Shown in pieces: positions 24,001-33,960 of a stretch of 64,000 nt of DNA. The notes below the pieces were generated by a model. That model had not been told where the DNA came from, made no database searches, and saw only the letters and a list, made by a program, of their open reading frames with translations. The translations under genes were made by a program, and so were the position numbers. Source of the DNA: Mytilisepta virgata (Eukaryota > Mollusca > Bivalvia > Mytilida > Mytilidae). Position 1 is the stretch's first letter; each line of letters begins with the position of its first letter. Where the stretch lies: NCBI GenBank assembly GCA_028015205.1, contig JAPWFG010000073.1:61001-125000 (forward strand). The letters are read 5' to 3'.

Positions 24001-25851
24001 ACCAACATAGACAAACATAACATAAAAGAGAACAAAACAAAAACAAAAAACTAAATATGTTGCGAAACAGCTGATGCGACAATAGATAACGAGAAAAATA
24101 AATGGAAATGGTGAGCTGTCAAAAGGGGCGTAAAACGACTGAAATGTATGAAATACACAAGTCGAACAAAACCAAATATAAAATCGTAAAAAACAACAAC
24201 AAACTAAAAAGTTAAAAATACCCAACGTTTCGACCAATATGGTCTTGATTACGAGCATGTAAAAAATAAAAATAAAAAGGTGTTGACTCTTTGAAACCCA
24301 GATTTTTAAATTTGGTTTTGTTCGACTTGTGTATTTCATACGATTTAGTCGTTTTACGCCCCTTTTGACAGCTCACCATTTCCATTTTCTTGTTATTAAA
24401 ACAAAAAAATGCTTGTAAAAACAGAGTTAGGATGGTTCGTCTTTGTACAGACAAAAAACAGGGGTTGTGTTTATCCTGTTTTATAGGTCACCCGAAATCC
24501 ATGTCTGTCCTGACCAATTAGTGAGCAAATCACATTAATGTGATTCAGTATTAAAGCTATGAAGCATGAATAAATCCAATGGAACATCCAGCAAAATTAA
24601 GTATCAATTTGCTCTGCTGTTTCTGATCTTTTCCTCTGAAACTACTGTATACATTGAGCCCAAACTCTGATTGTCCGTAGTGGTGATTTCAAGTGACCTG
24701 TACTTTGATTGAATAGTACTGCTGTTAAAATAATTAACAAATTGAACTATTCTCCTCTGAAATTGGTGAAGTTGATACTAAGGTCTGATGCAGTGGTACA
24801 TTTGGACATGTTTATATATTATCTGACACTAAATCATTACAACATAGCTTTAAACAAACTCGTGTATAACTGCTGAATTTGTCTCCTTATCACACACAAT
24901 TCTTAATGCTCAGGATTTCCTCAAAGCTCAAACCCATAATCCAAACAAACAGTCGAAGAGGAAATTCAAAAAAGGCAAATACAATCAGCAAAAATATTGA
25001 TTAGGCTTTCTTTTTAATACCGTTGTATAGTTCTTTTGAATCCAAATTAAGGGAAGGTGAGGGATAAAGGTTCAGCTTGGATAAGAAAAGAACGGATATG
25101 CAGTAAAAATATTTATACTATGCGACCAAAATTTCTGCCCTGCATGATTAATTACGTCAATGCCTTTAAATTTTCCGTTCAAAATTTGACAACATTTACC
25201 AGAAATTGCTACGGCTCTTCTTTTTTATGCAGAGGCAACCCTTAGCTGAGTTTGGATTTCTGTTTGTTTTGATTGTTTTGGTTTTTGATGGTTGTGCTTA
25301 ATAATTCATCATTGTATCTTTAATAATCTTTTAATTTCCAACATTTTGATCTCGAGCACTGCTGATGAATTGTCAGTCAACGAAATGGCCATACAGTGCA
25401 TCAAATTTACTTCTGTTTTTTGTGATATATTTTATTAATGGATGGAAACCAGCCTCAATATTGACTTATTTCTAGGATAGTATTATAAAGCCTAAGTGTT
25501 CATTGTCATTTATTAGAGTACTTAACTTTAGATTTGCCGGACAGTATTCTGAAGCATTCACCTAGTGATGAAATGTTAGACAAGATCTGTTTACGCATTG
25601 GAAAAGAATGGATGGTATTGGGCCTGGAGCTTGGATTGGAAATCGAGCGTCTCGAACAGATTGAGTATGACAGTCCGAGAGTGTTACGTGAAGTGAGTCG
25701 AAATATGCTGTACTGTTGGAGAAACCGAGACAATGAAGCTACGATTAGAGAGCTTTCACATGCCTTGGGAAGATGTGGAAGGAATCCTGGACTCATCCGG
25801 GAGATCTTGGAGAACTGCGATAGCTTCCCAAATCTCAAACCCGAAGACTAA
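14848..25851 (+). CDS. ROCO (Roc-COR) GTPase with two C-terminal Death-like domains, multi-exon gene
   Basis: Eight exons can be joined with consistent phases: 14,848-15,081; 16,511-16,864; 17,290-17,396; 20,180-21,391; 21,946-21,976; 22,238-22,503; 23,242-23,269; 25,532-25,851. Together they encode about 849 residues ending at TAA. Order: Roc GTPase, COR dimerisation domain, Death-like domain, short linker exon, Death-like domain. ROCO proteins bind and hydrolyse GTP and dimerise through COR. Death domains recruit partners for apoptotic or innate immune signalling, so a cytosolic signalling scaffold is a reasonable inference. The first exon has a phase-1 acceptor and no start codon, so the N-terminus lies upstream, possibly through the microexons of array A and exons left of the window. 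No kinase or LRR is visible. All recognised G motifs are intact and no stops or frameshifts were found in these exons, so the gene looks functional. Confidence 0.88.
16511..16864 (+). CDS. ROCO gene, switch II (G3) exon
   Basis: A 354-nt exon, phase 1-1 (acceptor ATTTTTTCAG, donor GTAATT). It encodes the variable insert of the Roc domain followed by the strand ending in D-F-A-G-Q (16,714-16,728), the Roc equivalent of Ras DxxGQ. The next stretch, Y-L-A-T-H-Q-T-F, is typical of ROCO proteins. Unlike the first exon it has no counterpart in the second copy within this window. Confidence 0.88.
17290..17396 (+). CDS. ROCO gene, G4 exon
   Basis: A 107-nt exon from acceptor TTGAATTTCAG (phase 1) to donor GTAAAT (phase 0). 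It encodes I-R-Q-W-V-S-S-I and then I-L-F-V-A-T-H-R-D (G4 motif THRD at 17,373-17,384), which sets guanine specificity. Using phase 0 at its end forces the next acceptor to 20,180. Confidence 0.85.
18200..18425 (-). repeat. High-copy interspersed repeat (AAAGAGACAACAACCC family)
   Basis: The block with AAAGAGACAACAACCCAACC and TCAGCTGGCC words recurs inverted at 28,130-28,310 (GGTTGTTGTCTCTTTGACAC, GGCCAGCTGAAGCC). The two are in opposite orientation. The element type is not recognised with certainty; I associate this sequence with abundant mussel repeats. Confidence 0.6.
18960..20020 (+). repeat. Divergent tandem repeat block 1 (CGTCGTC / AAGATGGCC family)
   Basis: Starts with TTACCATCACTTGGTTCCAT and TCGTCATCAGTCCGTTAAC, then repeats of the form (cttctctgaaac...aatttgaaccaaacttgg...gatccgaaatccaagatggccacc). 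It lies in the intron between the G4 exon and the COR exon. Open frames in it are incidental. Confidence 0.75.
20180..21391 (+). CDS. ROCO gene, end of Roc plus COR domain exon
   Basis: A 1,212-nt single exon, phase 0-0. The acceptor AAATCTTTTCAG is chosen over the TTTCAG at 20,166 because only it keeps the frame from the G4 exon. It begins with E-Q-V-E-D-K and contains L-F-F-I-N-A-T-D-P-E-D, the last beta strand of Roc. The COR domain follows: L-T-Y-L-N-V-P-G-L and V-V-I-N-P-V-C-L-V-D-V-L-K-S-V-V match the COR pattern of an aromatic strand followed by a P-x-W-L-x-D helix (here P-V-C-L-V-D). A winged-helix-like section and a beta-rich C-terminal part end with a Cys-containing segment (G-C-F-N-S-S-C) and donor GTATGT. 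404 codons without a stop. Confidence 0.92.
21946..21976 (+). CDS. ROCO gene, 31-nt exon
   Basis: Between TTTTCTAG and GTAAGT. Enters in phase 0 and leaves in phase 1, encoding G-F-Q-E-C-T-T-S-C-H. It links COR to the first Death-like domain. It is short but has strong splice sites and the right phase. Confidence 0.7.
22238..22503 (+). CDS. ROCO gene, first Death-like domain exon
   Basis: A 266-nt exon (acceptor ATTTTTCCAG, donor GTACTT), phase 1 to 0. The residues follow a six-helix Death-fold pattern: L-L-R-I-C-S-F-L, E-E-V-R-S-L-A-V-H-L-G-M, then P-E-L-D-E-V-E-Q-N (the usual helix 3/4 region) and a final A-C-R-E-K-N-K stretch with a helical tail. The classic helix-5 Trp is replaced by Tyr or Phe, so this is a diverged member. 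Confidence 0.8.
23242..23269 (+). CDS. ROCO gene, 28-nt linker exon
   Basis: ATACTGAGACAACAGGAGAT is its start; it lies between TTGTTGACAG and GTAAAA. Phase 0 to 1, encoding I-L-R-Q-Q-E-I-Q-T. It is supported only by splice sites and by supplying the phase change needed between the two Death-like exons. Confidence 0.6.
23484..23904 (+). mobile_element. Retrozyme-like unit bounded by two hammerhead ribozymes
   Basis: Two direct repeats (~23,445-23,585 and ~23,812-23,955) each hold a hammerhead. First: helix I ATGCTG/CAGCAT (23,484-23,489 / 23,525-23,530), CTGATGA 23,490-23,496, GAAA 23,510-23,513, helix III TGC-GTC-GTA, cut predicted after 23,524. Second: CTGATGA 23,864-23,870, helix II GAGG/CCTT, GAAA 23,884-23,887, cut after 23,898, with helix I damaged by loss of one G. 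The unit between the cuts is 374 bp and contains the TGGTGGAC..GTCCCCGAGG word common in bivalve repeats. This is the layout of animal retrozymes, which yield small circular RNAs. It sits in the intron before the last ROCO exon. Confidence 0.75.
24100..24380. repeat. Inverted repeat of an AAATGGAAATGGTGAGCTGTC block
   Basis: About 24,100-24,185 (AAATGGAAATGGTGAGCTGT...CAAGTCGAACAAAACCAAAT) is repeated in inverse orientation at about 24,305-24,390 (ATTTGGTTTTGTTCGACTTG...ACAGCTCACCATTTCCATTT). The arms are ~85 bp and nearly perfect around a ~120-bp centre, so this intron could form a long RNA hairpin. Confidence 0.85.
25345..25405 (+). ncRNA. Degenerate type I hammerhead ribozyme
   Basis: Close relative of the one at 2,827: CTGATGA 25,362-25,368, GAAA 25,382-25,385, the same GCACTG/CAGTGC helix I and the same palindromic helix III, cut predicted after 25,393. 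The first base pair of helix II is lost (A opposite C instead of G-C), which should weaken activity. It lies in the intron ~130 bp upstream of the last ROCO exon. Confidence 0.75.
25532..25851 (+). CDS. ROCO gene, terminal exon with C-terminal Death domain
   Basis: Acceptor TTAACTTTAG, phase 1, 105 codons and TAA at 25,849-25,851. Helical Death-fold pattern: L-D-K-I-C-L-R-I, then E-W-M-V-L-G-L-E-L-G-L (the conserved helix 2 W-x-x-L-A-x-x-L-G pattern), L-E-Q-I-E-Y-D (helix 3), M-L-Y-C-W-R-N-R (helix 5 with the typical Trp) and E-L-S-H-A-L-G-R-C-G-R (helix 6). It is a better match to classic Death domains than the preceding one. Confidence 0.88.
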
Positions 25852-26460
25852 ATAAGTCTGATAGTAACATTGTTTTAGATAGAGATATGGAATGACTTAA
25901 ACAAATTTCATTATCTAACTGTACATATTTATAGAAAATTTTTGTATAGCGAATGAAATTTAAATATTAGTGTAAATAGAAAATGGAAAAAGCGTATATT
26001 TTGTCTACATTCAAAATCGTTCATGTGCTTTGAATTTGAATTTAACATCAGATTTATAAAGACATTTTAGTTAGTTAGTAGTTTTCACCTTCGTCTGAAA
26101 AGTGTGCGTCTGAACTGTCATATATATGTTTTCACACATTTTGAAAACTGCTTTGAATTTAGACAAACACAGCCAAATACGTTAGTTTAAATACTTTCAA
26201 AAATTAAAGCCAATTCAATGCGGTATGAAAATATAGAAAACTACTATATGATTAAGAACGTAGAAATGTATTCTACTTAAAGGGAAGTCTGTTAATCAGA
26301 TATGTTAACAATTTTGTCTCCAGGTCCATGATTCTGTAAGGTTTATATATATACCTGTGCATGTAAATATGTTCTTGTACATGCATGCCCATAAAGTGTA
26401 TGGTACAAGATTTACCGTTATATAATTCGCATACTAATAAACTTAGACAATAAAATTAGA
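25852..26460 (+). other. Probable 3' UTR of the ROCO gene
   Basis: AT-rich, with no open frame of note. The first canonical AATAAA after the stop is at 26,436-26,441, and ATTAAA variants occur near 26,203. The polyadenylation site is not determined. Confidence 0.45.
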
Positions 26461-28125
26461 AAGACAAAACCAAGGAAATATATCCACCGAAAATATCGTG
26501 CATGTTATCAACTTTTTTAAATCAAAACGGGTCTGGATATACAAATTCTGAAACTAACCTTAGTTTAATTGTCACACTCATTGTCCCAAAGCTGCAGGAA
26601 GGACATACGAACAAACAGATGGATGGAAGAAACAATAACAAAACTCTAAACATTTTTTTATCTCAATATTCTTTCCAATGGTTCTACTTAAAACACGTCG
26701 AAAGAAAAAGAATTTTGTTGAGGTAGGGAAAATTCTGTACGCACTCTAAAATTGCTTTAAAATGAACTTTGTCCAAATTCAAAACAATAAATAATATATA
26801 TGAAAGTTTAAAGAATAATATGTTTGTTTTAAAAAGCTACTTGTTGGGTAACGGTTAAGTTAAATTATTTTTGTTTGTTTATATTTGATCATCTTGAATA
26901 ATGAGAAGAGCATATTTACATTGTAGCTAATTTTTTATATATGTATATTTCAGCTTTATTTCTAATAAATATTTGCTGTCTTTGTGTTGTAATTCAAATT
27001 AAAAATGAAACAAGACAAGAAATCGTTTACCTTTACAAACAATCATACGATACAACAATAATTGTACACACTAAAATAAACATTAATGTGGCCCGCGTTA
27101 TCCTGGTTTTTTCATCACATGACGGCTACCAATAGGTCTGTGAAATATGCGTCCTATTATTATTTCCTCACTTTCGAAGAAATTTCGTAGATATAGCGAT
27201 TGTGTCCGTCCCTCACAAATTCTTGTGACATCAACTCACCCTTCACTTTTGGGTTTAAGAGAGACGTGTTGCCCAATACCTCTAGATGCGCTATAATTTT
27301 TTGGAATTTTTATTTTCTAAAATTGTGGCTCACAGGGGTCGAATTTGGAAAATTATCAATTTAAGTTTGTGACGTAAACTGATGTTTTACAGTTTACTTA
27401 GTTCTAGCTACAAAAGAAACAGTAGAGTGGTGAGTAATAATTTTATAATACATAACGTTCTTCAAATCGAAATATCGATACGTGGTATTTCTATTTGATG
27501 ACTTTGTGATACATTTGGATAACAACCTGGTGTTAAAGGTAGATTGAAATAGTCAAGTTACTTTAAGCTGGTTCGGGCTTAAAATGAAATTCAAAGGCAT
27601 GGTTGTTTTTGTTCTAATTTTTTTTTATTTCTAGAAAAAACCTGTCCTGCAACTTCATAAATATATAAGAATCTCAGCAGTTTTACAATTGAGACGAACA
27701 TATTCACCCCATGCAATCTACGTAACAAAACATGTCATTACTGGCTAGCTGTCGTCTTATCTTTATTCATCTGGATCTTGACTTTTATGGTAAGTTTGGT
27801 TTAAACACCAAAAGGTCAGGACGAATAAGGGTGGACTTTGCATTAAACCTTATAATGTTAAATGTCTGTACAATGTCACAGTATACCAATAGGTTGACTA
27901 ATGTTTGCTGTTTTCGCGTTTTCGTCAAATGAACTGTTCGTGTTAATTGACTGATTGTCGTTCCCTTCTGTTATCCATTTTCTTATTTCTTTTTAGATTT
28001 ACAGTAAAAATATAATAAAACTAAAACATTGATCCTGGCCTGCTACAGCAATTATGTTCTAATTCGTGAATAATATTTTATCGAAACAAGAATTTGGGTT
28101 CATTTGTATGTTTCGCAGATAAGTG
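26460..28125. other. Intergenic stretch, nothing recognised
   Basis: Short open frames only, with AT-rich low-complexity composition. No coding signature, RNA gene or clear repeat was seen apart from simple A/T runs. Confidence 0.5.
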
Positions 28126-28529
28126 TGGGGTCCATTTCGCTGAACTAATACGCATATTTGTTCAGAGGCCAGCTGAAGCCCGCCTACGAATGCTGGTTTT
28201 CTCGCTACGTTGAAGACCCATTTGTGGCATTGGGTTGTTTCTGTTCTTTTGTCGGGTTGTTGTCTCTTTGACACATTCCCCGTTTCCATTCTCTATTCTA
28301 TAAGATATTACTAACTGCACATTGTACGTATTTGACAAAGTATTCAATGTTCTATATTAATCCCTATGAATCAAGTTACACTGACAAAGGAAAGTAATTT
28401 CTGCCATAAAAAAGGAACATTACTGCAGCAAAAGAATGATGGAGATAAGCAAAACGAAACTATATGGAGACACTTGAATTTCAGATTTAGAAAACTGCAT
28501 TGAAAACGTGCAACTCGACCCTTTCTTTT

Positions 28530-28640
28530 CAGAATAATTTCTTTGATACCAAATTCGATGCACAAGGTATGCACATGTCGTCTATTTAGGACTCATTAGT
28601 TGTGCTAAAGTCCCAAAAAATAATCTAAAACGTTTAGATG
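28530..28640 (+). repeat. Stray diverged piece of an array unit
   Basis: TTTGATACCAAATTCGATGC...GTATGCACATGTCGTCTATTTA resembles the block after each microexon (for example 54,354-54,415) but carries many changes and no splice cassette. An old, isolated copy. Confidence 0.6.
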
Positions 28641-28971
28641 CCGAAATGCCTCCCAAAACGTAGAGCCCAAACCATATCAGGACAGAGTTACGTCTATATA
28701 AGAGAAAAATACTCCTTATATATATATTTTTTTTTTTGCAACATTATATTTGAAAAGTCAATTGGTGAATATAATGTCGCAGTTTTTTTATGATGAATTG
28801 ACCAGAAATTTTATAAATTGATTCTTATGAATTATTTTGTTTTATTTCAATAGTACAATGTAAGCACAAGTAATACTTATAAAGGTTGGGTTAAATGGAG
28901 TTATTTGTTAGAAAGCATTTAAAACATACCATGATATTACAGACTATATTACTTTCGAACTTTAGTGTATT

Positions 28972-29364
28972 CTAATTTATCATAAAGCCACAAAAGGAAT
29001 ATGAATCCTTTCCACTTTCAGCGCCACCGAATCCCCAAACTCGTTGCTACCAGTACTGCAACAGTGTCACCTTGGTTAAGGAAGACAACAACGTTACCTG
29101 TCCGACTTTGAGAATATGTAGTCCTTTCTCTAAGTTTTAACAATCTTTGGTTACCATTTTTTACAAGTTGATTATCATGGTCGTTGAGTGGTATAGTTGT
29201 AGAGAAGAAGTACATTTCTGATCTGGGAGCTGTAAACAAACCACTTGAGGAACTATATCCACCATCTACATTAGTAACTACTTTGTCGAATTTGAGATAA
29301 CCCCCTTTGTTCACAGATGCTGGTGTTCTTAGCATGGCAAAAAATGCCGGATGTACTTTCGATT
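28972..29364 (-). pseudogene. C1q-domain exon with a late frameshift
   Basis: Read on the minus strand after a TTTTCAATTGACAG acceptor (phase 1): H-P-A-F-F-A-M-L, F-D-K-V-V-T-N, G-L-F-T-A-P, a Y-F-F-S strand and V-V-V-F-L-N-Q-G-D-T-V. These are the successive strands of a globular C1q domain, a family greatly expanded in bivalves as secreted lectin-like immune proteins. Near 29,035-29,050 the frame breaks. A shifted frame restores the expected C-terminal strands (G-F-G-G, then Y-S-F-C-G-F-M) and ends at a stop at 28,972. No signal-peptide exon was found upstream. Probably a pseudogene, unless the frame break is an assembly error in a GT-rich stretch. Confidence 0.75.
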
Positions 29365-29439
29365 CTGTCAATTGAAAAGGTAAATGGTGATTTGTATGTT
29401 CCTTTGGCAGTGTACATAGAAACATTAGGTAATAAATTT

Positions 29440-29620
29440 GAAGAATTGACTCTTGACATACAGTTGACTCTCTTTATCTCAAAGTTGAAGGGACCAACAC
29501 AAATAGTTTGAGATATCAGGAGGAAATATAGTGCAAAGTTTAATCTAGGGACCAAAACATCACTTTGAGATATCGGAAGTTGTGAGATCAAATAGTTTGA
29601 GATAACGAGAGTCAACTGTA
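29440..29620. repeat. GTTGACTCTCTTTATCTC-type repeat
   Basis: The CTTTATCTCAAAGTTGA, TTTGAGATATCAGG, TTTGAGATATCGGAAG and TTTGAGATAACGAGAGTC words repeat and are partly inverted: TTGACTCTCTTTATCTC near 29,464 against GAGATAACGAGAGTCAAC near 29,598. It probably belongs to a short MITE-like element of ~150 bp beside the C1q exon. Confidence 0.55.
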
Positions 29621-29624
29621 TTTA

Positions 29625-32600
29625 TAGAATTGAGGAAATTAAATTCTTAAATTTGGAATATAAGTACATGTATAGCATAATGATGACTTGAGTCTTGAAT
29701 ATATAGAGATACAATGTATAGGGTAAAAGATGAAAGAGGAGTTTAGGTCTCAAATTTAAGTTTTGAAATCCGACTCCTGAAGGCAGCACGTTTTGAAGTA
29801 ATAATTCTAAAACCTTATAGTGCATTTACATATGAAGAAAGTTTGGAATCATCCGATTGTATTCATGCGTTTGTCCGTCTGTCATTTTCATGTGACATCA
29901 AGTCATCTTTCAGCTTTCCGTTTAGGTATTTAATTTTGTATAGAATGGTTGTTGACCATCTATAAATAAGATTTGATTGTCAAATTTCAAAAATCTATAA
30001 GCTTGGAACCCAAACTCTTGTTTCAGTTTGCAATTTATGAATTATTTTTACAGAATATTGTCACACACTGTATATTGCTGCGCTTTAAGATTTTAGAATA
30101 ATAATGATTTTGGGGCACACATGGTCTAATTTCAAACTTGGAAATTTCAGATATTTCCCTAAACCCTTTTTTTATTTTCATTTTATGCATTTTATTTCTT
30201 CAGTTTATCGTTTTATATTTAATGTACATGCGCAACTAGGTATAAGAATTTTTCATTTTCAAAATCGGGGCCCACAAGGGTCTAATATCGAATTTAAGCT
30301 TGACACCAAAACTTTTGCAATCACCACTGGGCTGAGTTTTATATTTTTTTATTAGAATGATAGCATACAAAAAGAAGTTGGAGAAACAGATTTTATGTTT
30401 TGTATTTGGATAAGTGCTAATACATGCATAGGGTGTGGGGATCGATTCAAAGGTTCCAAAATTTGCCCAGATGAAATCTCCCCGTCTGATAAGTATAACT
30501 TGCATCTCTATTTTTTCGCATATGGAATTTCATATACGTATTAATAACAAAAAATTATCGGAGACAAAAGTAGCTTCTAATGCTTTATCCCAAACACTCT
30601 TCATGACTGGATTTAATTTATAGTTTAGATACAGTGTACATGTACAATGACTGCATTAAAAACAAAAAGTAAATATTACACCCAGACGCATGTTACATCC
30701 TTCAATTCCGGAAAAGGTTCTTCAAGTTTCCTTCGTAGATAAAGAATATAGGAATAAACACTCAAGAGAACGTGACATGTGTGAAGTATTACAAGGACGA
30801 TGTATAGCTATTATTTTTGTAATTAACTTGTTTACAGGCTAAATAAAGAGGTTTAATAAAATAATTTCTTATATCATGTCTATATTGACAGACTGGAATA
30901 ACGCAGCATAAAATACAGTTGTTTGATCTTGCTTCGACGTTTTATGCGTATTATAGATCTCCTGACCCTGGTGCTATAATATGTAACTTTTGAAATGTAC
31001 ATATATATCTACACACATGGATAAAAAGTTATTTCAATCTATAGTACTCCATCCAAATAAGCTTTATAAAGAAATTAATTATTTTCTTTCAAAATTTATA
31101 TAAATTATATTTGTTCCAGAATTTTACGTTTTGCAGTATGTAATACTTGAAATTAATAAGCAATGGTAAACACATTTTGTATGACTGTATTTTTATTTCA
31201 TGTGTATGTATGTTTTGCAGTGTGTTTCCTCCTTGTTACTGAATTTGTTCCACTTGCAATGCTATAGCGGTGTCGTTAGCGGGGCGGGACATACACTTCC
31301 GAACGTCGTTTTAGTTGGGTTCCCATTGTTCACTTTTTGTTTATTTTATTATACGTTTTTTATTCTTTCGGTTATAGGTGTATTCTTGACCTGTTTTTTT
31401 CTCTTTTCCTTGGATTTCGAATTTACGGATTATCCCACTGTTTTTTTTCGCTTCCGTATTCTTTTTCCGATATGTGTTGAATATTACAGTATTAGAAATA
31501 TTACTTATAATTTAATGAATAATTTTTTAATATGTATTGATTATCTCGTTTGGAATCCAATTATTCATTTTAGTTTTCAAAGTATAGTGCCTAAATGTAT
31601 TACAGTGTCAAACGGTGTCGAAATGAAAGTTTATTTTGACCCATTGTTAGCGATTAAAAACGGTTCATTATCCAATTTTAATATTTTAAACTATTAAATA
31701 TTAAATGTCCTTTTCTTTATGAGTGAACATATTTTACTATAATGGTATGTTAAACTACACTAGCCAAAAAAAAACAAACGTTACATGGTAATGTATTTCC
31801 AATTGACACAAGATTTTAAAACGTCGTAGTGAGCTTCAAAATTTTCCGATCCTTCTCATGATCACAGGGCATCGTTTTCTCGTCAAACCTTAGGTTTTGT
31901 GAAAAAAAAATAAATACCACATTTTACCAAAAAATTTAACAAACTGTAATTTTAACATTAAGTTTGAAGTACGAATAATGTCTCATTGCCATATTGTTCG
32001 GTTTTCAATAATACTGGACTATAAATTTTTTTGATTTTCCAATTCTGATAATGATTTTGGTCATGACTTTTCCGAAATTGAATTTGAGCCTTTCGATCAA
32101 AACTCCAGTTTTTATACATGTTCTTGTGATATCAGATTATCGAGATCAATCAAATAATTTTTATTGAATGATACATTTTAGCAGAATAAAGTGGAAAACG
32201 TATCTTTCTTTGCAGGTAAGATTTTTACTCTTTTACCCGATAACTTATAACAACATATCGAAAAGGTAGTATGTTAGATATCACAATAAATAAAGTAACT
32301 AAACCCTTCAAAGTTAGATGATTTTATTTCATACATACATGTATTGAATTACCTTTCTTTATCTGGTAAATTGTAATATTCGTTTTTCATTAACCATTAA
32401 TGTATGGTTTTATCACATAGCAAAAATTCCACAATTTTTCTAGTTTTGGTGTAAGTATGTATATTGAATTCCAGGTTTAAATTCACATTATCAATGTATC
32501 ACGGTCGTTAACTTACAATGAATTCTTCTGTTTCTTTTCTTTCTTTCTGTAGATTTGTTAGGTTTTCTTTAAGAAATGCCTGAATTTAGTTGATGGATGT

Positions 32601-33590
32601 CGCATGTAGCATAAAAAGAAAAAAAAACAGAATTGAAAGCCAAGTCATTTACATGCTATTATTATGACACACAGATATAGTAGTATCAAACCTATTGCCA
32701 AATAAACAAAGTAGAAGAAAAATGTATTATTACTTTACATGTTTTATATAATGACGAATTTCTAAACATCATTTCTTATTTTTCAACCTAAATGGCTTTT
32801 GTGCTTTTTATTCGTATATTGATCATGTTATTCATTTTCTTTTAACTCAACAGAAATTGATTATGGTAAACTCCAGCACAGTAAACCAACATAAGTGTTT
32901 TTACAAAAATTGACAAATTGATCGTTTTCAAAACCAAACATTGTATTTATTTGTTATTTCAACCTATTATCTAATCTTATCCGAGGCAGATGTCAATTGG
33001 CAGTTCATTCTTACATAATGATAATTGATTTTAAGAGTAAAGCCAGGATTTATACATTTTTCGTACTAATTCTATTTTCTCATATTGTAGTCACTGTCTG
33101 TAAGTATACAGAACATACTGTGACTTGTAAATCATTGTTCCAGTTTAAAGACAGACTTTTCTGTTTTTTTACCAGAATGTCTTGTAGAAAAATGTCCAGT
33201 AAAGTAACACTTCTTTTCAAACATCTCGCAGACAGAAGATAGTGTTCTAATTATATAGGCAATTTGTTTACGCATGTCCACTTTCTATTGAATATATTTT
33301 GTTTCTACTTGTACAAGGGTTTTGGGTTAACACAGGAATTGGGCGAGACAAGTTCACATAATATCGTTTCAACATATAATAGAAAGTTTGTTCCACTAGA
33401 TTGGGAACATCAATGGCTGTCTATTTTTTAGGAACAATGACATGAAACTTCCTCAATAGAATTTACAAGGCAGGGTGAATGCGTGTTTCTCTTGATATTA
33501 TATATGGGGACGGTTTAGCACTTTACACATATGTATCCCCTAACATTCTACAGTAGATATCTAACCTCTCGACTATTCTGTTAGCGAATA
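29625..33590. other. Intergenic stretch, nothing firmly recognised
   Basis: Contains a 165-codon plus-strand frame (31,200-31,697), very rich in Phe, Ile, Leu and Tyr, without recognisable motifs or splice context. It is not called as a gene. The rest is AT-rich non-coding sequence. Confidence 0.4.
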
Positions 33591-33594
33591 CTGT

Positions 33595-33960
33595 CTTAGA
33601 ACCATTCTAGAACGGTTCTTGGGTATGGTAGAACCAAACCTGTAATAAATGGTTCTGAGGTAGAATCGTCATAAATAGTTCGATGGTAGTGCTGTCATAA
33701 ATGGTTCTAGGGTAGAAACGTTCAGAATGGTTTTACCTTAGAACTGTCATAAATGGTTCTAGGACAGAACCCTCAAGAATGGTTATAGGGTCGTTAACAT
33801 TTTTATTTTCAACACCAGAATGGTTCTAGGGTAGAACTGTCCAGAACGCTCCAGATTAGGACGACATACCCTGTCATACATGGTTCTAAAAGCGTCAGAA
33901 TAATTCTAGAACCATTCTAAAATAGTTTTTTCTAACAGTTTAGGAATGTTAGAACTGAGC
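33595..33960. repeat. Degenerate minisatellite with GGTTCTA..TAGAACC palindrome
   Basis: About ten imperfect units of ~30-38 bp built on AATGGTTCTAGGGTAGAAC-TGTCATA. Each unit holds the two inverted halves GGTTCTA and TAGAACC. Confidence 0.8.

Noticed and set aside
31200..31697. 165-codon plus-strand ORF
   Set aside because: Extremely Phe/Leu/Ile/Tyr-rich from T-rich DNA, with no motif, no splice context and no counterpart elsewhere in the window.
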